Assembly: GCF_000472785.1 (NCBI RefSeq)
Contig: NZ_AXAL01000018.1
Span: 62,001 to 126,000 of the forward strand
Reading direction: 5' to 3'
Source of the DNA: Mesorhizobium loti CJ3sym
Lineage (GTDB): Bacteria > Pseudomonadota > Alphaproteobacteria > Rhizobiales > Rhizobiaceae
Length of the DNA stretch: 64,000 nt
In this document: piece by piece, positions 1 through 9,069 of the stretch
Layout: each line of letters begins with the position of its first letter
How positions within the stretch are numbered: position 1 is the first letter of the stretch
Made by a program: the position numbers and the translations under genes
Notes under the pieces: model-generated
Databases searched by the model: none
Told to the model about the DNA's origin: nothing
What the model saw: the letters and a program-made list of their open reading frames with translations, nothing else

Positions 1-222
1 CGGCCTGACCGCCAGTTCGGTCAGCGAAGGCAGGAAGCCGGCCAGCGTCTTGCCGGCGCCGGTCGGGGCGATCAACAGCACCGATTGCCCGGCCTGGGCC
101 TTCGCCAGCAGTTCGATCTGATGGGCGCGCGGCGACCAGCCCTTTTCGCCGAACCATCTGAGGAATGGCTCAGGCAGGACGACGGCGGCATTCTGATCGG
201 CAAGGCGCGGCTCAACTGTCAC
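1..222 (-). CDS. Ligase-associated DEXH-box helicase, N-terminal part only
   Basis: The 74 visible codons run off the left edge of the window. Starting from GTG at 222 they read MTVEPRLADQNAAVV and continue through WFGEKGWSPRAHQIELLAKAQ to a Walker A motif (APTGAGKT) followed by LAGFLPSLTEL. The Q-motif-like RAHQ followed by PTGAGKTLAGFLP is the signature of Lhr-type DEXH helicases. In alphaproteobacteria such helicases accompany ATP-dependent DNA ligase, an exonuclease and a metallophosphoesterase as a DNA-damage gene set; those partners lie outside the window. The GTG start is uncertain because the frame stays open upstream. Confidence 0.75.
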   Translation of the reverse strand, partial: MTVEPRLADQNAAVVLPEPFLRWFGEKGWSPRAHQIELLAKAQAGQSVLLIAPTGAGKTLAGFLPSLTELAVRP

Positions 223-288
223 GCGCCAGAGGTAGCGCGGCGGCGGGCAATCGCCAAGAAAAATCGGAACAAAAGGGGATCGGAGCGT

Positions 289-418
289 CCCTCGCCCCGT
301 TTACGGGGAGAGGATGCCGGTAGGCAAAGGGGCAGCGCGAGCCTTCAATCGTTAGCTCCGCCCCCCATCCGCCCTTCGAGCACCTTCTCCCCGTATAGTG
401 ACGGGGGGAAGGAAGAGA
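289..418. repeat. Composite rhizobial intergenic palindromic repeat
   Basis: This gap between two minus-strand genes holds two facing short hairpin units. The left unit contains CCCCGTTTACGGGG (295-308) followed by GAGAGGATGCCGGTAGGC. The right unit contains CCTTCTCCCCG-TATAGTGA-CGGGG (about 383-406), preceded by CATCCGCCCTTCGAG. The units are near inverted copies of one element (CCCCG-loop-CGGGGAGAAGG, then TGCCGG or its complement). I recall similar short elements as common in Mesorhizobium intergenic DNA. No coding potential is seen here. Confidence 0.7.
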
Positions 419-423
419 CTGCG

Positions 424-1284
424 CTACGGCCTTCTGAACCCCGTCGGCCCGCCATAGAGATAGCCTATCCGAGCGATGGCGTCCTTCAGCCCTTCGCGCG
501 AGACCAGCATGGTGTGGCCATTGGCGTGGATCATGGTCTCGGCGTCGGTCATGACAGCGACATGGCCTTTCCAGAAGACGAGGTCACCCCGGCGCAACCC
601 GACATAGTCCGGGCCAAGCTCGACTGGCTCGCCAAGTGTCGCCGCCTGCATGTCGGAATCGCGCAGCACGTCCCGGCCGGCCATGCGCATCGCCAGTTGC
701 ACCAGGCCCGAACAGTCAATGCCGAAGCCAGATGCACCGCCCCAGAGATAGGGTGTGCCGAGAAACATCTCGGCCACGGAAACATAGTCGGCAGCGACCT
801 CGTCGACAGGTCGCAGATGACCCGCGATAACAGCCTCTCCGGAGGGCAAGACGGCATAGTGCGTGCCGCGCGTCTCGGCAACGCCTGTCACCGTCACCGT
901 CGATCCCATCGACAGCCGTCCCGCGATCGGAAAGCGCAGGTCGGCACCAGGATAGAGAAAGGTGCGGGGGACCGAGACGGTATGGGTGGACACCTGGTCG
1001 CGGCCGCCCAGCATGGTGTCGGCGACATAGCCGACATAGCCGTCGCGTTCAGCCTGCACCCAGGCCCAGCCCTCGGCGACCTCGAAAACGAGGACATCAT
1101 CGCCGAACAGGAGCTGCGTGTCGACGCCGGCATCGGGCCGCGGCGCCTTGCGGACGTCGGCCACGGGCGCGGTGATCCGCACTGGCTGGCCGCTGACAAA
1201 GCGGTCGGCGGTGACCTCTCCTTGCAATCTCGCATCGGCAAGATCGGTACGAAAGGCGTGAAGGCGGGCGTCGTGGGCGGTCAA
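424..1284 (-). CDS. NlpC/P60 family cell-wall peptidase with N-terminal SH3-like domains
   Basis: The 286-residue protein is predicted to cleave peptidoglycan stem peptides (D-gamma-glutamyl-diamino acid type endopeptidase). Residues 30-160 resemble two bacterial SH3-like modules. The C-terminal NlpC/P60 domain shows the papain-like catalytic set: Cys191 in GIDCSGL, His241 in KGHVAVM and His253 in MIHANGH. No signal peptide is visible, so export is unclear. The start is a TTG at 1284 with a poor ribosome site, 27 bases after the MarR-like gene on the same strand, so the two are probably co-transcribed with the upstream aminopeptidase. Family assignment is firm; the substrate is inferred. Confidence 0.88.
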   Translation of the reverse strand: MTAHDARLHAFRTDLADARLQGEVTADRFVSGQPVRITAPVADVRKAPRPDAGVDTQLLFGDDVLVFEVAEGWAWVQAERDGYVGYVADTMLGGRDQVSTHTVSVPRTFLYPGADLRFPIAGRLSMGSTVTVTGVAETRGTHYAVLPSGEAVIAGHLRPVDEVAADYVSVAEMFLGTPYLWGGASGFGIDCSGLVQLAMRMAGRDVLRDSDMQAATLGEPVELGPDYVGLRRGDLVFWKGHVAVMTDAETMIHANGHTMLVSREGLKDAIARIGYLYGGPTGFRRP

Positions 1285-1311
1285 ATCGGCAATCCGGTCA
1301 AATGCTGGTGG

Positions 1312-1662
1312 TCAGATCGGCAGTTCATGCGCCCTGGCGATGATACCATCGCCGAAGCGCTCGACAAAGAGCGCGCCCTCGACCGTGCGTTTGATCAGCA
1401 CGTTGCGCTTGTCGAGCTCGTCGCGATGGCGCGACACCAGTTTCAGCGCGCCCATCGTGTCGAGCGCACGGGTGATGACCGGCTTGGTGACGTTGAGACG
1501 GGCAGCGAGCCCGCGCACCGTGTGCGGCGGCGGATCGAGATAGATGGTGAACAGGATCGCCGTCTGGCGCATGGTCAGATCGGGCGCGTCGTCGCGCACC
1601 TGCGACAGCATCACTTGCTGCCACAGTCGCAAGGCCTGGCTCGGGCGCATCGCAATCGACAT
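1312..1662 (-). CDS. MarR-like winged-helix transcriptional regulator
   Basis: The 116-residue protein fits a MarR fold. The stretch LTMRQTAILFTIYLDPPPHTVRGLAARLNVTKPVITRALDTM carries the helix-turn-helix (about residues 45-75), followed by a wing region with LVSRHRDELDKRNVLI. It is shorter than typical MarR proteins (about 140-150), so the C-terminal dimerisation helix may be reduced. It lies between an aminopeptidase and an NlpC/P60 peptidase on the same strand and may regulate that cluster. An internal ATG at 1650 is an alternative start. The ligand is unknown. Confidence 0.75.
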   Translation of the reverse strand: MSIAMRPSQALRLWQQVMLSQVRDDAPDLTMRQTAILFTIYLDPPPHTVRGLAARLNVTKPVITRALDTMGALKLVSRHRDELDKRNVLIKRTVEGALFVERFGDGIIARAHELPI

Positions 1663-1734
1663 CGCGCCAGTATGACGGCAAATTGTTTCGGTTCCGTTTC
1701 AGTTTCGGCGATTTGCCGGCTCCGTTGGCGGGTC

Positions 1735-3099
1735 TCAGCCAAAACGTCTCGAAATCACCTGCTCCAAAGCCCTGATACCCTGGGCTTCGCCACCGGCGGG
1801 GCCATACGGACGATCGGCTGGATTCCAGGCGAAGATGTCGAAATGCGCCCAGCCCGCCGTCTTCTCGACAAAGCGCTTGAGGAACAGTGCTGCCGTGATC
1901 GAACCGGCGAAACCGTCCGTGGTGACGTTGTTGATGTCGGCGATCTTCGACGACAGTTTCGCCTCGTAAGGCCGCCACAGCGGCATGCGCCACAGCGGAT
2001 CCTCGACCGCCAGCGATGCCGCCGCCAAGTCCGAGGCCAGCGCCTCGTCAGCGCTGTAGAAGGGCGGCAGGTCGGGGCCAAGCGCGACACGGGCGGCTCC
2101 GGTCAGCGTCGCCATGTCGGCCAGCAGCTGCGGCTCCTCGTCGTCGGCCAGCGCAAGGGCATCACCCAGCACCAGCCTCCCTTCAGCGTCGGTGTTGCCG
2201 ATCTCGACGGTGATGCCCTTGCGGCTCGCCAGCACGTCACCCGGCCTGAAGGCGTTGCCGGCGATCGAGTTCTCGACCGCGGGGATCAGCACCCGCAGCC
2301 GCACGTTCAGTCCGGCGGCCATGATCATAGTGGCCAGGCCCAGGACATTGGCCGCACCGCCCATGTCCTTCTTCATCAGCAGCATCCCGGATGAAGGCTT
2401 GATGTCGAGACCGCCGGTGTCGAAGCAGACGCCCTTGCCGACCAGCGTCACCTTCGGCGCGCTCTCGGATCCCCATCTCATGTCTATCAGGCGCGGGGCG
2501 CTTGTTGATGCGCGGCCTACGGCGTGGATCATCGGGAAATTCTGCGTGAGCAGATCGTCGCCCTTGACCACCGAGACTTCGGCCTTGTGCGCCGCAGCGA
2601 GGGTCCGCACAGCCTTCTCCAGATCGTCTGGACCCATATCGCTGGTCGGCGTGTTGACCAGGTCGCGCGCCAGGAAGACGCCGTCGGCGATGCGGCGAAC
2701 ACGCGCCGCATCGACGCCGATCGGCAACTCGAAGCGCAGCGCCTTGCCCGGCTTCTTGCCGTAACGTGTGAAGACATAGCCGCCGAGCGCCAATCCGATT
2801 GCCGCGAGTTCCGGCTCGGCAGGCGCCGAGGCGAAATGCCAGTCGCCTTCCGGCAGGGTTTTCGACAATGCGCCGAGAGCGAGTGCATCCGCACTGTCGC
2901 CAATACCGAACAGCGCGCCCCCAAGCGCGCCGTTTTCGGCAGGCACGACCAATGTCCTGCCTGCCTCACCGGAAAAACCGTTGGCCCTGGCCCAGGTGAC
3001 CGTTGATGGCGCAAGGCCCGAGGCTTCCAGACCGTCACGGGCCACCAGATGCACCGGCAGCGCGCCTTGCAATTTCTTCTCGACGAGTTCGACAGGCAT
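1735..3099 (-). CDS. M17 leucyl aminopeptidase family protein
   Basis: This 454-residue cytosolic metalloaminopeptidase removes N-terminal amino acids from peptides. The M17 signature NTDAEGRLVLGDAL is intact, as is the metal- and substrate-binding segment around GKGVCFDTGGLDIKP with MLLMKKDMGGAA. The ATG at 3099 (MPVELVEKK) is preceded by GGAGAAC and is preferred to the longer frame, whose extra 49 residues look non-coding. The length is near that of the PepB/PepA-like alphaproteobacterial branch. It heads a probable minus-strand operon with the MarR-like and NlpC/P60 genes, which suggests peptide or cell-wall-peptide recycling. Confidence 0.92.
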   Translation of the reverse strand: MPVELVEKKLQGALPVHLVARDGLEASGLAPSTVTWARANGFSGEAGRTLVVPAENGALGGALFGIGDSADALALGALSKTLPEGDWHFASAPAEPELAAIGLALGGYVFTRYGKKPGKALRFELPIGVDAARVRRIADGVFLARDLVNTPTSDMGPDDLEKAVRTLAAAHKAEVSVVKGDDLLTQNFPMIHAVGRASTSAPRLIDMRWGSESAPKVTLVGKGVCFDTGGLDIKPSSGMLLMKKDMGGAANVLGLATMIMAAGLNVRLRVLIPAVENSIAGNAFRPGDVLASRKGITVEIGNTDAEGRLVLGDALALADDEEPQLLADMATLTGAARVALGPDLPPFYSADEALASDLAAASLAVEDPLWRMPLWRPYEAKLSSKIADINNVTTDGFAGSITAALFLKRFVEKTAGWAHFDIFAWNPADRPYGPAGGEAQGIRALEQVISRRFG

Positions 3100-3227
3100 T
3101 TGATGTTCTCCTGCCGACCGCTGTGAGTCGGCTCTTCTTAACTCTCCGTTAGGGTTAACAGAATATTTCTGCGGGAGGGAAGATGGCCACGCAATGGCCG
3201 CGCGCATGAATGGAGGCCCAGGTAGCG

Positions 3228-4052
3228 ATGCCGACCAACCGCACAATGAATGCCAGGGGAAAACGGCTGGTCACCACGGCCCTCATGCTGGCGCTCGCCG
3301 CGGGCGTCGCCGGATGCGGAACCAGCAGGATGACCACCGGCTCGATCGGCCGCAGCGACGGCAAGCCGCTGGACACCATGTCGGCGGGAGAAGTGCACAA
3401 TGCCACGGCGGCACTTGGCCAGGCCTACGCCAGGAACCCCAACGACAAGCGTACCGCGACGAACTTTGCTGCGGCGCTGCAGATGGACGGCGACGCCGAC
3501 CAGTCGCTTGCCGTGATGCGCAAGCTGGCGATCGTCTATCCAAAGGATCGCGATGTGCTTGCCGCCTACGGCAAGGCGCAGGCCGCCAATGGCCAGTTCG
3601 AGGCAGCGCTGGACTCCGTGCGACGCGCGCAGACGCCGGAATATCCTGACTGGAAGCTGGTGTCGGCTGAAGCCGCTATCCTCGACCAGCTTGGCCAGAA
3701 GGACGAGGCGCGCCAGGATTATCGCAAGGCCCTGGAACTCAAGCCGAACGAGCCTTCGGTGCTCTCCAATCTCGGCATGTCCTATGTGCTGGAAGGGGAT
3801 CTGCGCACCGCCGAGACCTATATGCGTTCGGCCGCCCAGCAGCTCGGCGCCGACAGCCGTGTGCGCCAGAACCTGGCATTGGTCGTCGGCCTGCAGGGCC
3901 GCTTCGATGAAGCCGAGAAGATCGCCTCGCAGGAACTCTCGCCCGAACAGGCACAGGCCAACGTCGCTTATCTCAGGCAGATGCTGGCCCAGCAGAATGC
4001 CTGGAGCCAGCTCAAGGATCAGGACAAGTCGAAGAAGCCGGTCACCAACTGA
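3228..4052 (+). CDS. tadD: TadD-like TPR lipoprotein of the Flp/Tad pilus system
   Basis: The 274-residue protein starts at ATG 3228, 11 bases after GGAGG. It has a lipoprotein signal with lipobox AGVAGC, so it is probably an inner-leaflet outer-membrane lipoprotein. About four tetratricopeptide repeats follow, for example YRKALELKPNEPSVLSNLG. TadD proteins are thought to be pilotins or assembly scaffolds for the Tad secretin. The gene faces the tadC end of the main tad operon across a bidirectional terminator. An alternative start lies at 3246. Confidence 0.85.
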   Translation: MPTNRTMNARGKRLVTTALMLALAAGVAGCGTSRMTTGSIGRSDGKPLDTMSAGEVHNATAALGQAYARNPNDKRTATNFAAALQMDGDADQSLAVMRKLAIVYPKDRDVLAAYGKAQAANGQFEAALDSVRRAQTPEYPDWKLVSAEAAILDQLGQKDEARQDYRKALELKPNEPSVLSNLGMSYVLEGDLRTAETYMRSAAQQLGADSRVRQNLALVVGLQGRFDEAEKIASQELSPEQAQANVAYLRQMLAQQNAWSQLKDQDKSKKPVTN

Positions 4053-4078
4053 CAGGGCGATTTCTCCAACAGACGTTG

Positions 4079-4106
4079 AAAGCCGCGCTGCATGCAGCGC
4101 GGCTTT
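4079..4106. terminator. Bidirectional intrinsic terminator between tadD and tadC
   Basis: A perfect 28-base palindrome (AAAGCCGCGCTGCA followed by its exact complement) lies in the 70-base gap between the converging tadD and tadC genes. Its ends give T-runs in both directions, as expected for a two-way Rho-independent terminator. Confidence 0.8.
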
Positions 4107-4122
4107 TGCATTTGCCGTACCG

Positions 4123-5148
4123 TTACTGGGTGGCTGCCGCTGCCGCCCCAGAATGATCGCCGAAGATGCCGCGCTGGCTGACCTGGATACCGGCAGGGCC
4201 CAGGATGATGGCAAAAAGCACCGGCAGGAAGAACAGGATCATCGGCACGGTGAGCTTGGGCGGCAAGGCGGCGGCCTTTTTCTCGGCGGCGTTCATACGC
4301 ATGTCGCGGCTTTCTGCGGCAAGCACGCGCAACGCATGCGCCACAGGTGTGCCGTAGCGCTCGGCCTGGACGAGCGCCTGCGACACCGACTTGACCGATT
4401 CCAGGCCGGTACGGTTGGCCAGGTTTTCGTAGGCCTGTTTGCGCTCCTGCAAATAGGAAAGCTCGGCGTTGGTGAGGATGAATTCTTCCGCCAGCGGCAC
4501 CGATTGGGCGCCGATCTCGTCGGCGACCTTGCGCAGTGCTGCCTCCACCGACATGCCTGATTCAACGCAGATCAGCATCAGGTCGAGTGCATCCGGCCAC
4601 GCCATCTGAATCGACTTCTTGCGCTTGGTGGCGCGGTTGTTGACATAGAGGACCGGCGCGTAGAAGCCGCCATAGGCGACGAGGACGCAGACGAACAACC
4701 GGATGACCAATGGTTTATCCGGCAATCCTCCGAGCACGAATATGTAGAACAGGCCCAGCGCGAAGCCGACAAAGGGCAGCACGAGACGGAAGAAGAGAAA
4801 ACGCGTCAGCGGGTTCTGTCCGCGAAAGCCGGCAACCTTGAGCTTCTGCAAGGTGCTCTCGTCGGCCAGTGCGCGCCGCAGGTCGAGCCGGTCGACGATG
4901 TTGCGCATGCCGACTGACTGCTGTTCGCGCAAGCCTTTGCGGCGGCGATCGGCCTCGCTGGCAAGCCGCGCGCGTTGCTGGGCGCGAAGCGCATCGCGCT
5001 CGAGCGCGACCGACTTCATGCGTGACTTGAGCTGGTTTCCGCCAAAGGCCGGCAGCAGCGTAAAGACGGTGGCGAATACGGCGATGGCGACCAGCAGCGC
5101 AATCAGGAGGCTGGGGTCCGTCAGTGACTTGATGACTTGTTCGCTCAT
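4123..5148 (-). CDS. tadC: Type II secretion F-domain protein TadC
   Basis: The 341-residue inner-membrane platform protein of the Flp pilus machine has a hydrophobic N-terminal segment (about residues 13-35). A pair of segments around 115-165 and one near the C-terminus (VPMILFFLPVLFAIIL) flank the cytoplasmic T2SSF domain with DALDLMLICVESGMSVEAAL. The last motif is typical of TadC. The gene is the last of the operon and follows tadB after 9 bases. TadB and TadC are thought to couple the CpaF ATPase to pilin extrusion. The terminator palindrome follows directly. Confidence 0.92.
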   Translation of the reverse strand: MSEQVIKSLTDPSLLIALLVAIAVFATVFTLLPAFGGNQLKSRMKSVALERDALRAQQRARLASEADRRRKGLREQQSVGMRNIVDRLDLRRALADESTLQKLKVAGFRGQNPLTRFLFFRLVLPFVGFALGLFYIFVLGGLPDKPLVIRLFVCVLVAYGGFYAPVLYVNNRATKRKKSIQMAWPDALDLMLICVESGMSVEAALRKVADEIGAQSVPLAEEFILTNAELSYLQERKQAYENLANRTGLESVKSVSQALVQAERYGTPVAHALRVLAAESRDMRMNAAEKKAAALPPKLTVPMILFFLPVLFAIILGPAGIQVSQRGIFGDHSGAAAAATQ

Positions 5149-5157
5149 GCCGCGGCC

Positions 5158-6174
5158 CTAGACTTCGAAATTCATCATCTTGCGCATTACGAAAATGCCG
5201 ATCGACATCCAGACAGCGGCTACGCCAAGGATCAGATTGCCGACGCTGGTGTTGAACAGCGGCATCAGGTAGAGCGGGCTCGAAAGGTAGACTAGGAAGG
5301 CGACGATGAAGGGCAGTGCTCCGATGATGGCAGCGGATGCCTTCGCCTCCATGGACAGCGCCTGGACCTTGGCTTTCATCTTCTTGCGATCACGAAGCAC
5401 GCGCGAAAGGTTGCCCAGCGCCTCGGACAGGTTGCCGCCGGCCTGCGACTGGATCTGGATGACGATGCCGAAGAAACTCGCCTCGGTGCACGGCATGGTT
5501 TCGGGCATGCGCAAGGTCGCATCGGGGATCGACAGGCCCATCTGCTGCGAATCGACGATGCGGCGAAACTCCCCCTTGACCGGCTCGGGGGATTCGTTGG
5601 CGATCAGGCGTACGGCATCGTTCAACGGCAGGCCGGACTTGACCGCGCGCACGATGATGTCGAGCGCGTTTGGAAATTCATTGAGAAACGCCTTGACGCG
5701 CCGCTTGCGGCGAAAGGAAACGAACCAGCGCGGCAGGCCAAGCGCACCGGCCAGCAGCACGCCGGGCACGACAAGCAGCGGCGCACCGGCCACGAACGCG
5801 AGCACCGCTAGCGCTATTCCGCATATGGCGGAATAAATGTAGAAGCGCTCGATCGTAACCTTCATTCCAGCCTGCCGCAGCTGGGCCTTCAGCGGCGGCT
5901 TCTTGACGGCGCTGTCCTTGGTCCTCTGCTTCTCGTCTAGTTCCTTCAGCGAATCCTGGACCGATTTGCGGCGCTTGGCCGCGTCCGCCGCGCGGTCGCG
6001 CGTGGCCGTAACGATGGACCGGTCCGTCTCCGCGGCCTTGATTGTTTCAAGCCGCTTGCCGGCCTGTTTCTCATTGCTGATCTGGGTGAACAGGAACGCA
6101 TAGGCAACCGCGCCGGCGCTGAAGCCAGCGAGCACGACAAACGCCAATACGGTGCCGTCAATTCCAAACATCAA
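5158..6174 (-). CDS. tadB: Type II secretion F-domain protein TadB
   Basis: The 338-residue inner-membrane protein pairs with TadC. It has an N-terminal membrane segment (TVLAFVVLAGFSAG), a charged cytoplasmic linker, two central membrane segments and a T2SSF domain (ALDIIVRAVKSGLPLNDAVRLI), and it ends in two hydrophobic segments. The order cpaF-tadB-tadC and the short 26-base gap after cpaF match canonical Tad operons. Confidence 0.92.
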   Translation of the reverse strand: MMFGIDGTVLAFVVLAGFSAGAVAYAFLFTQISNEKQAGKRLETIKAAETDRSIVTATRDRAADAAKRRKSVQDSLKELDEKQRTKDSAVKKPPLKAQLRQAGMKVTIERFYIYSAICGIALAVLAFVAGAPLLVVPGVLLAGALGLPRWFVSFRRKRRVKAFLNEFPNALDIIVRAVKSGLPLNDAVRLIANESPEPVKGEFRRIVDSQQMGLSIPDATLRMPETMPCTEASFFGIVIQIQSQAGGNLSEALGNLSRVLRDRKKMKAKVQALSMEAKASAAIIGALPFIVAFLVYLSSPLYLMPLFNTSVGNLILGVAAVWMSIGIFVMRKMMNFEV

Positions 6175-6200
6175 CCAGAACCTTCACGCCTGCGAATGCG

Positions 6201-7706
6201 TCAGTCAGCGCGTTTCTCCATCGCCTCAAGTGCTTTGGCGAGGCGCTGCTCCTCGCCATAGTAACGGGCGCGTTCCCAGAAATGCGGACGACCAATGCCG
6301 GTCGATACATGCTCGCCCATCAGCCTGCCGTTGGCGTCCTCACCCTTGATGTTATAGAGGACGATGTCCTGCGTTATGATGACGTCGCCTTCCATTCCGA
6401 TCACCTCGGTGATGTGGGTGATGCGGCGCGATCCGTCACGCAGACGCGCCGCCTGGATGATCACGTCGATCGAGCCGACGACGATTTCGCGCACGGTTTT
6501 CTGCGGCAGGGAATAGCCGCCCATGGCGATCATGGATTCGATACGGTTCAGGCATTCGCGCGGGCTGTTCGAGTGGATCGTTCCCATCGAGCCGTCATGG
6601 CCGGTGTTCATCGCCTGGAGGAGGTCGAACACTTCGGGTCCACGCACTTCGCCGACGATGATGCGTTCGGGCCGCATGCGCAGGCAGTTCTTGACCAGGT
6701 CGCGCATCGTCACTTCGCCTTCGCCTTCGAGGTTTGGCGGGCGGGTTTCGAGGCGCACGACATGCGGCTGCTGCAGCTGCAGTTCGGCCGAGTCCTCGCA
6801 GGTGATGACGCGCTCCTCGCGGTCGATGTAGTTGGTCAGGCAGTTGAGCAGCGTCGTCTTGCCGGAGCCGGTGCCGCCCGAGATGACGATGTTGCAGCGG
6901 ACACGGCTAATGATCTTGAGAACTTCGGCGCCCTGCGGCGAGATGGCGCCGAACTTGACCAGCTGATCGAGAGTCAGCTTGTCCTTTTTGAACTTGCGGA
7001 TGGTGAGCGTGGCCCCGTCGATGGAAAGCGGTGGCGCGATGACGTTGACGCGGGAGCCGTCTGGAAGACGCGCGTCGCAGATCGGGCTCGATTCGTCGAC
7101 GCGCCGGCCGACCTGGCTGACGATGCGCTGGCAAATGTTGAGGAGCTGCTGGTTATCGCGGAAGCGGATTCCGGTCTGCTCGACCTTGCCGTTGACTTCG
7201 ATGTAGACGTTCTTCGAGCCGTTGACCATGATGTCGGCGATGTCGTCGCGGGCGAGCAATGGCTCGAGCGGCCCATAGCCAAGCACGTCGTTGCAGATGT
7301 CCTCGAGCAGTTCCTCCTGCTCGGCAATCGACATCGCGAAATTCTTGATCGCGATGATGTCATTGACGATGTCGCGGATTTCCTCGCGTGCGCTTTCGGG
7401 CTCAAGCTTGGAGAGCTGCGACAGATCGATCGTGTCGATGAGTGCGGAGAAGACCTGGCTCTTGGTGTCGTAGTAGGTTTCGCTCTTTTCGCGGCCTCGC
7501 TTCGAGTCCTGCGCGATGGGCGGCGCCTCGACGGCGCGGCGAGCCGGTGGTGCGACAGGCGTGCTCGGCTGCGGCGCTGCCACAGGCCGGGCAAGAACCG
7601 CCGTATCCGCCGAACCCGCGGGCGGCGGCACGGATGGCGTCGGTGCTGGCTGGCGGAATTCCGGCGTGAACCGGTTGCCGTCGTCGTTGCCTCTTTTACC
7701 GAACAT
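6201..7706 (-). CDS. cpaF: Flp pilus assembly ATPase CpaF/TadA
   Basis: This 501-residue hexameric secretion ATPase powers pilus assembly (and in some Tad systems retraction). Residues 20-65 form a proline-rich tail that is probably disordered. A helical N-domain follows, then the RecA-like core with Walker A GGTGSGKTT at 277-285. Further on come the Asp/His-box segment ITCEDSAELQLQQPHVVRLETR, Walker B-like RIIVGEVRG and GHDGSMGTIHSN. All catalytic motifs are intact. It is translated 23 bases after cpaE. Confidence 0.95.
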   Translation of the reverse strand: MFGKRGNDDGNRFTPEFRQPAPTPSVPPPAGSADTAVLARPVAAPQPSTPVAPPARRAVEAPPIAQDSKRGREKSETYYDTKSQVFSALIDTIDLSQLSKLEPESAREEIRDIVNDIIAIKNFAMSIAEQEELLEDICNDVLGYGPLEPLLARDDIADIMVNGSKNVYIEVNGKVEQTGIRFRDNQQLLNICQRIVSQVGRRVDESSPICDARLPDGSRVNVIAPPLSIDGATLTIRKFKKDKLTLDQLVKFGAISPQGAEVLKIISRVRCNIVISGGTGSGKTTLLNCLTNYIDREERVITCEDSAELQLQQPHVVRLETRPPNLEGEGEVTMRDLVKNCLRMRPERIIVGEVRGPEVFDLLQAMNTGHDGSMGTIHSNSPRECLNRIESMIAMGGYSLPQKTVREIVVGSIDVIIQAARLRDGSRRITHITEVIGMEGDVIITQDIVLYNIKGEDANGRLMGEHVSTGIGRPHFWERARYYGEEQRLAKALEAMEKRAD

Positions 7707-7729
7707 GATCGACTACCGACCCCACTGCG

Positions 7730-9013
7730 TCACTTCTTGTTGCGTGAAAGCTTGCCGAGCAGACTGCCCAGGCCAGCCTTCTTTTTCGACCTGATCTCAC
7801 TGCGGCCGGTCAGCACATGGGCAATCTCGTTGATCATGGCTACAACCGGGTTCTTGGCATCCATCTCGCCAAGCATGCGCCCGTTGTTGGCGGCATTGCC
7901 GAACAATAGCGGATCGAAGCCGATGACCGACATCGGCATCAGGCCGAGCGGCTCGGCGAAATCGGACGGTGAGATTTCCGGCCGCTTGGGGATGCCGGCC
8001 TGGTTGATGATCAGCTTCGGCGGCGGGTCGTTGGGACGAAGCCGCTTCAGCATGTCGACCAGGTTCTTGGTGTTGCGCAGATTGGCCAGTTCCGGCGTCG
8101 CCGTGATGACGATCTCGTCGGCCTTGACCAACGTGTTCTTGGCCCAGCCCGTCCAGACATGGGGAACGTCCAGCACCAGCAGCGGCACGCTGCGCTGCGC
8201 GACATCGACAAGCTGCGCGAAGGCGTCCGGATCGAAGTCGTAGACGCGTTCCAGTGTCGAGGGCGCCGCCAGCAGCGACAGGTGCTCGGCGCACTGAGTC
8301 AGCAGCCGGTCTAGGTAAACTTCGTCGACCCGCTCGGGCGAAAACACCGCTTCGGCGATGCCCTGAGCCGGATCCTGATCGAAATTGATGTTGGCCGTGC
8401 CGAAGGCAAGGTCGAGGTCGGCAACGACCACCTCGGATTTGAACAGGGAGGACATCGCCCAGGCCACATTGTGAGCGATGGTTGAGGAGCCGACGCCGCC
8501 CTTGGCACCAACGAAGGCGATCGAGCGGCCGAGCGGCTCCGCTTCCGGATCGACGAAAATCGACGATATGACACTGACAATGTCGGCCATCGACACCGGC
8601 GCGATGACATATTCGGAGATCCCGGAGCGGATCAGTTCCCGATAGAGACCGACATCATTGTAGTGGCCGATCACCACCACTTTCGAGGATGGGTCACAGT
8701 ATTCCGAGAGCTGGGCGAGCTGCTCGAGCAGTTGCTTGGGCTCGCTGCGTGACTCGAGCAGGATCAGGTTCGGCGTCGGTGCCGACTGATAGAACTCGAT
8801 TGCCGTGGGAATGCCGCCCATATGGACCTTGAGATGCGCCTTGGTCATGCGGCGGTCCTCGCCGGCGCGCTCGACCGGATTGGCAACGCCTTCCGTCTCG
8901 CAGAATGCCTGGATCGAGATGCGCGGCACCGGCCGCAACGCCTGCATCGCAGCGATGTCCTGCGGCGAGGTGTCCCCGCCGTCCACGGTGGCGTCATAGG
9001 CAAGATTGCTCAT
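7730..9013 (-). CDS. cpaE: MinD/ParA-like pilus localisation ATPase CpaE
   Basis: The 427-residue protein has a degenerate receiver-like N-terminal half (about 60-150) and a MinD-type P-loop domain with deviant Walker A KGGVGSST at 171-178, plus VVADLDLAFGTANINFD. In Caulobacter CpaE positions the pilus machinery at the cell pole. The ATG at 9013 is favoured because GGAAAG sits 9 bases upstream; an ATG at 9019 is too close to that site. The gene is within the tad operon between cpaD and cpaF. Confidence 0.92.
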   Translation of the reverse strand: MSNLAYDATVDGGDTSPQDIAAMQALRPVPRISIQAFCETEGVANPVERAGEDRRMTKAHLKVHMGGIPTAIEFYQSAPTPNLILLESRSEPKQLLEQLAQLSEYCDPSSKVVVIGHYNDVGLYRELIRSGISEYVIAPVSMADIVSVISSIFVDPEAEPLGRSIAFVGAKGGVGSSTIAHNVAWAMSSLFKSEVVVADLDLAFGTANINFDQDPAQGIAEAVFSPERVDEVYLDRLLTQCAEHLSLLAAPSTLERVYDFDPDAFAQLVDVAQRSVPLLVLDVPHVWTGWAKNTLVKADEIVITATPELANLRNTKNLVDMLKRLRPNDPPPKLIINQAGIPKRPEISPSDFAEPLGLMPMSVIGFDPLLFGNAANNGRMLGEMDAKNPVVAMINEIAHVLTGRSEIRSKKKAGLGSLLGKLSRNKK

Positions 9014-9069
9014 CGTCATGCTCTTTCCGTGGCCTGCTCTTTGCGCGACTTCTCTTCCCAAGGGGCGGC

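Noticed and set aside
85..2394. 769-codon plus-strand open frame
   Set aside because: It lies antisense to the NlpC/P60, MarR-like and aminopeptidase genes, all of which have intact family motifs. Its translation is rich in Arg, His and Gln without any recognisable domain, as expected for a GC-rich shadow frame.
6282..8243. 653-codon plus-strand open frame
   Set aside because: It spans the antisense of cpaF and part of cpaE, both with intact P-loops; no independent coding evidence.
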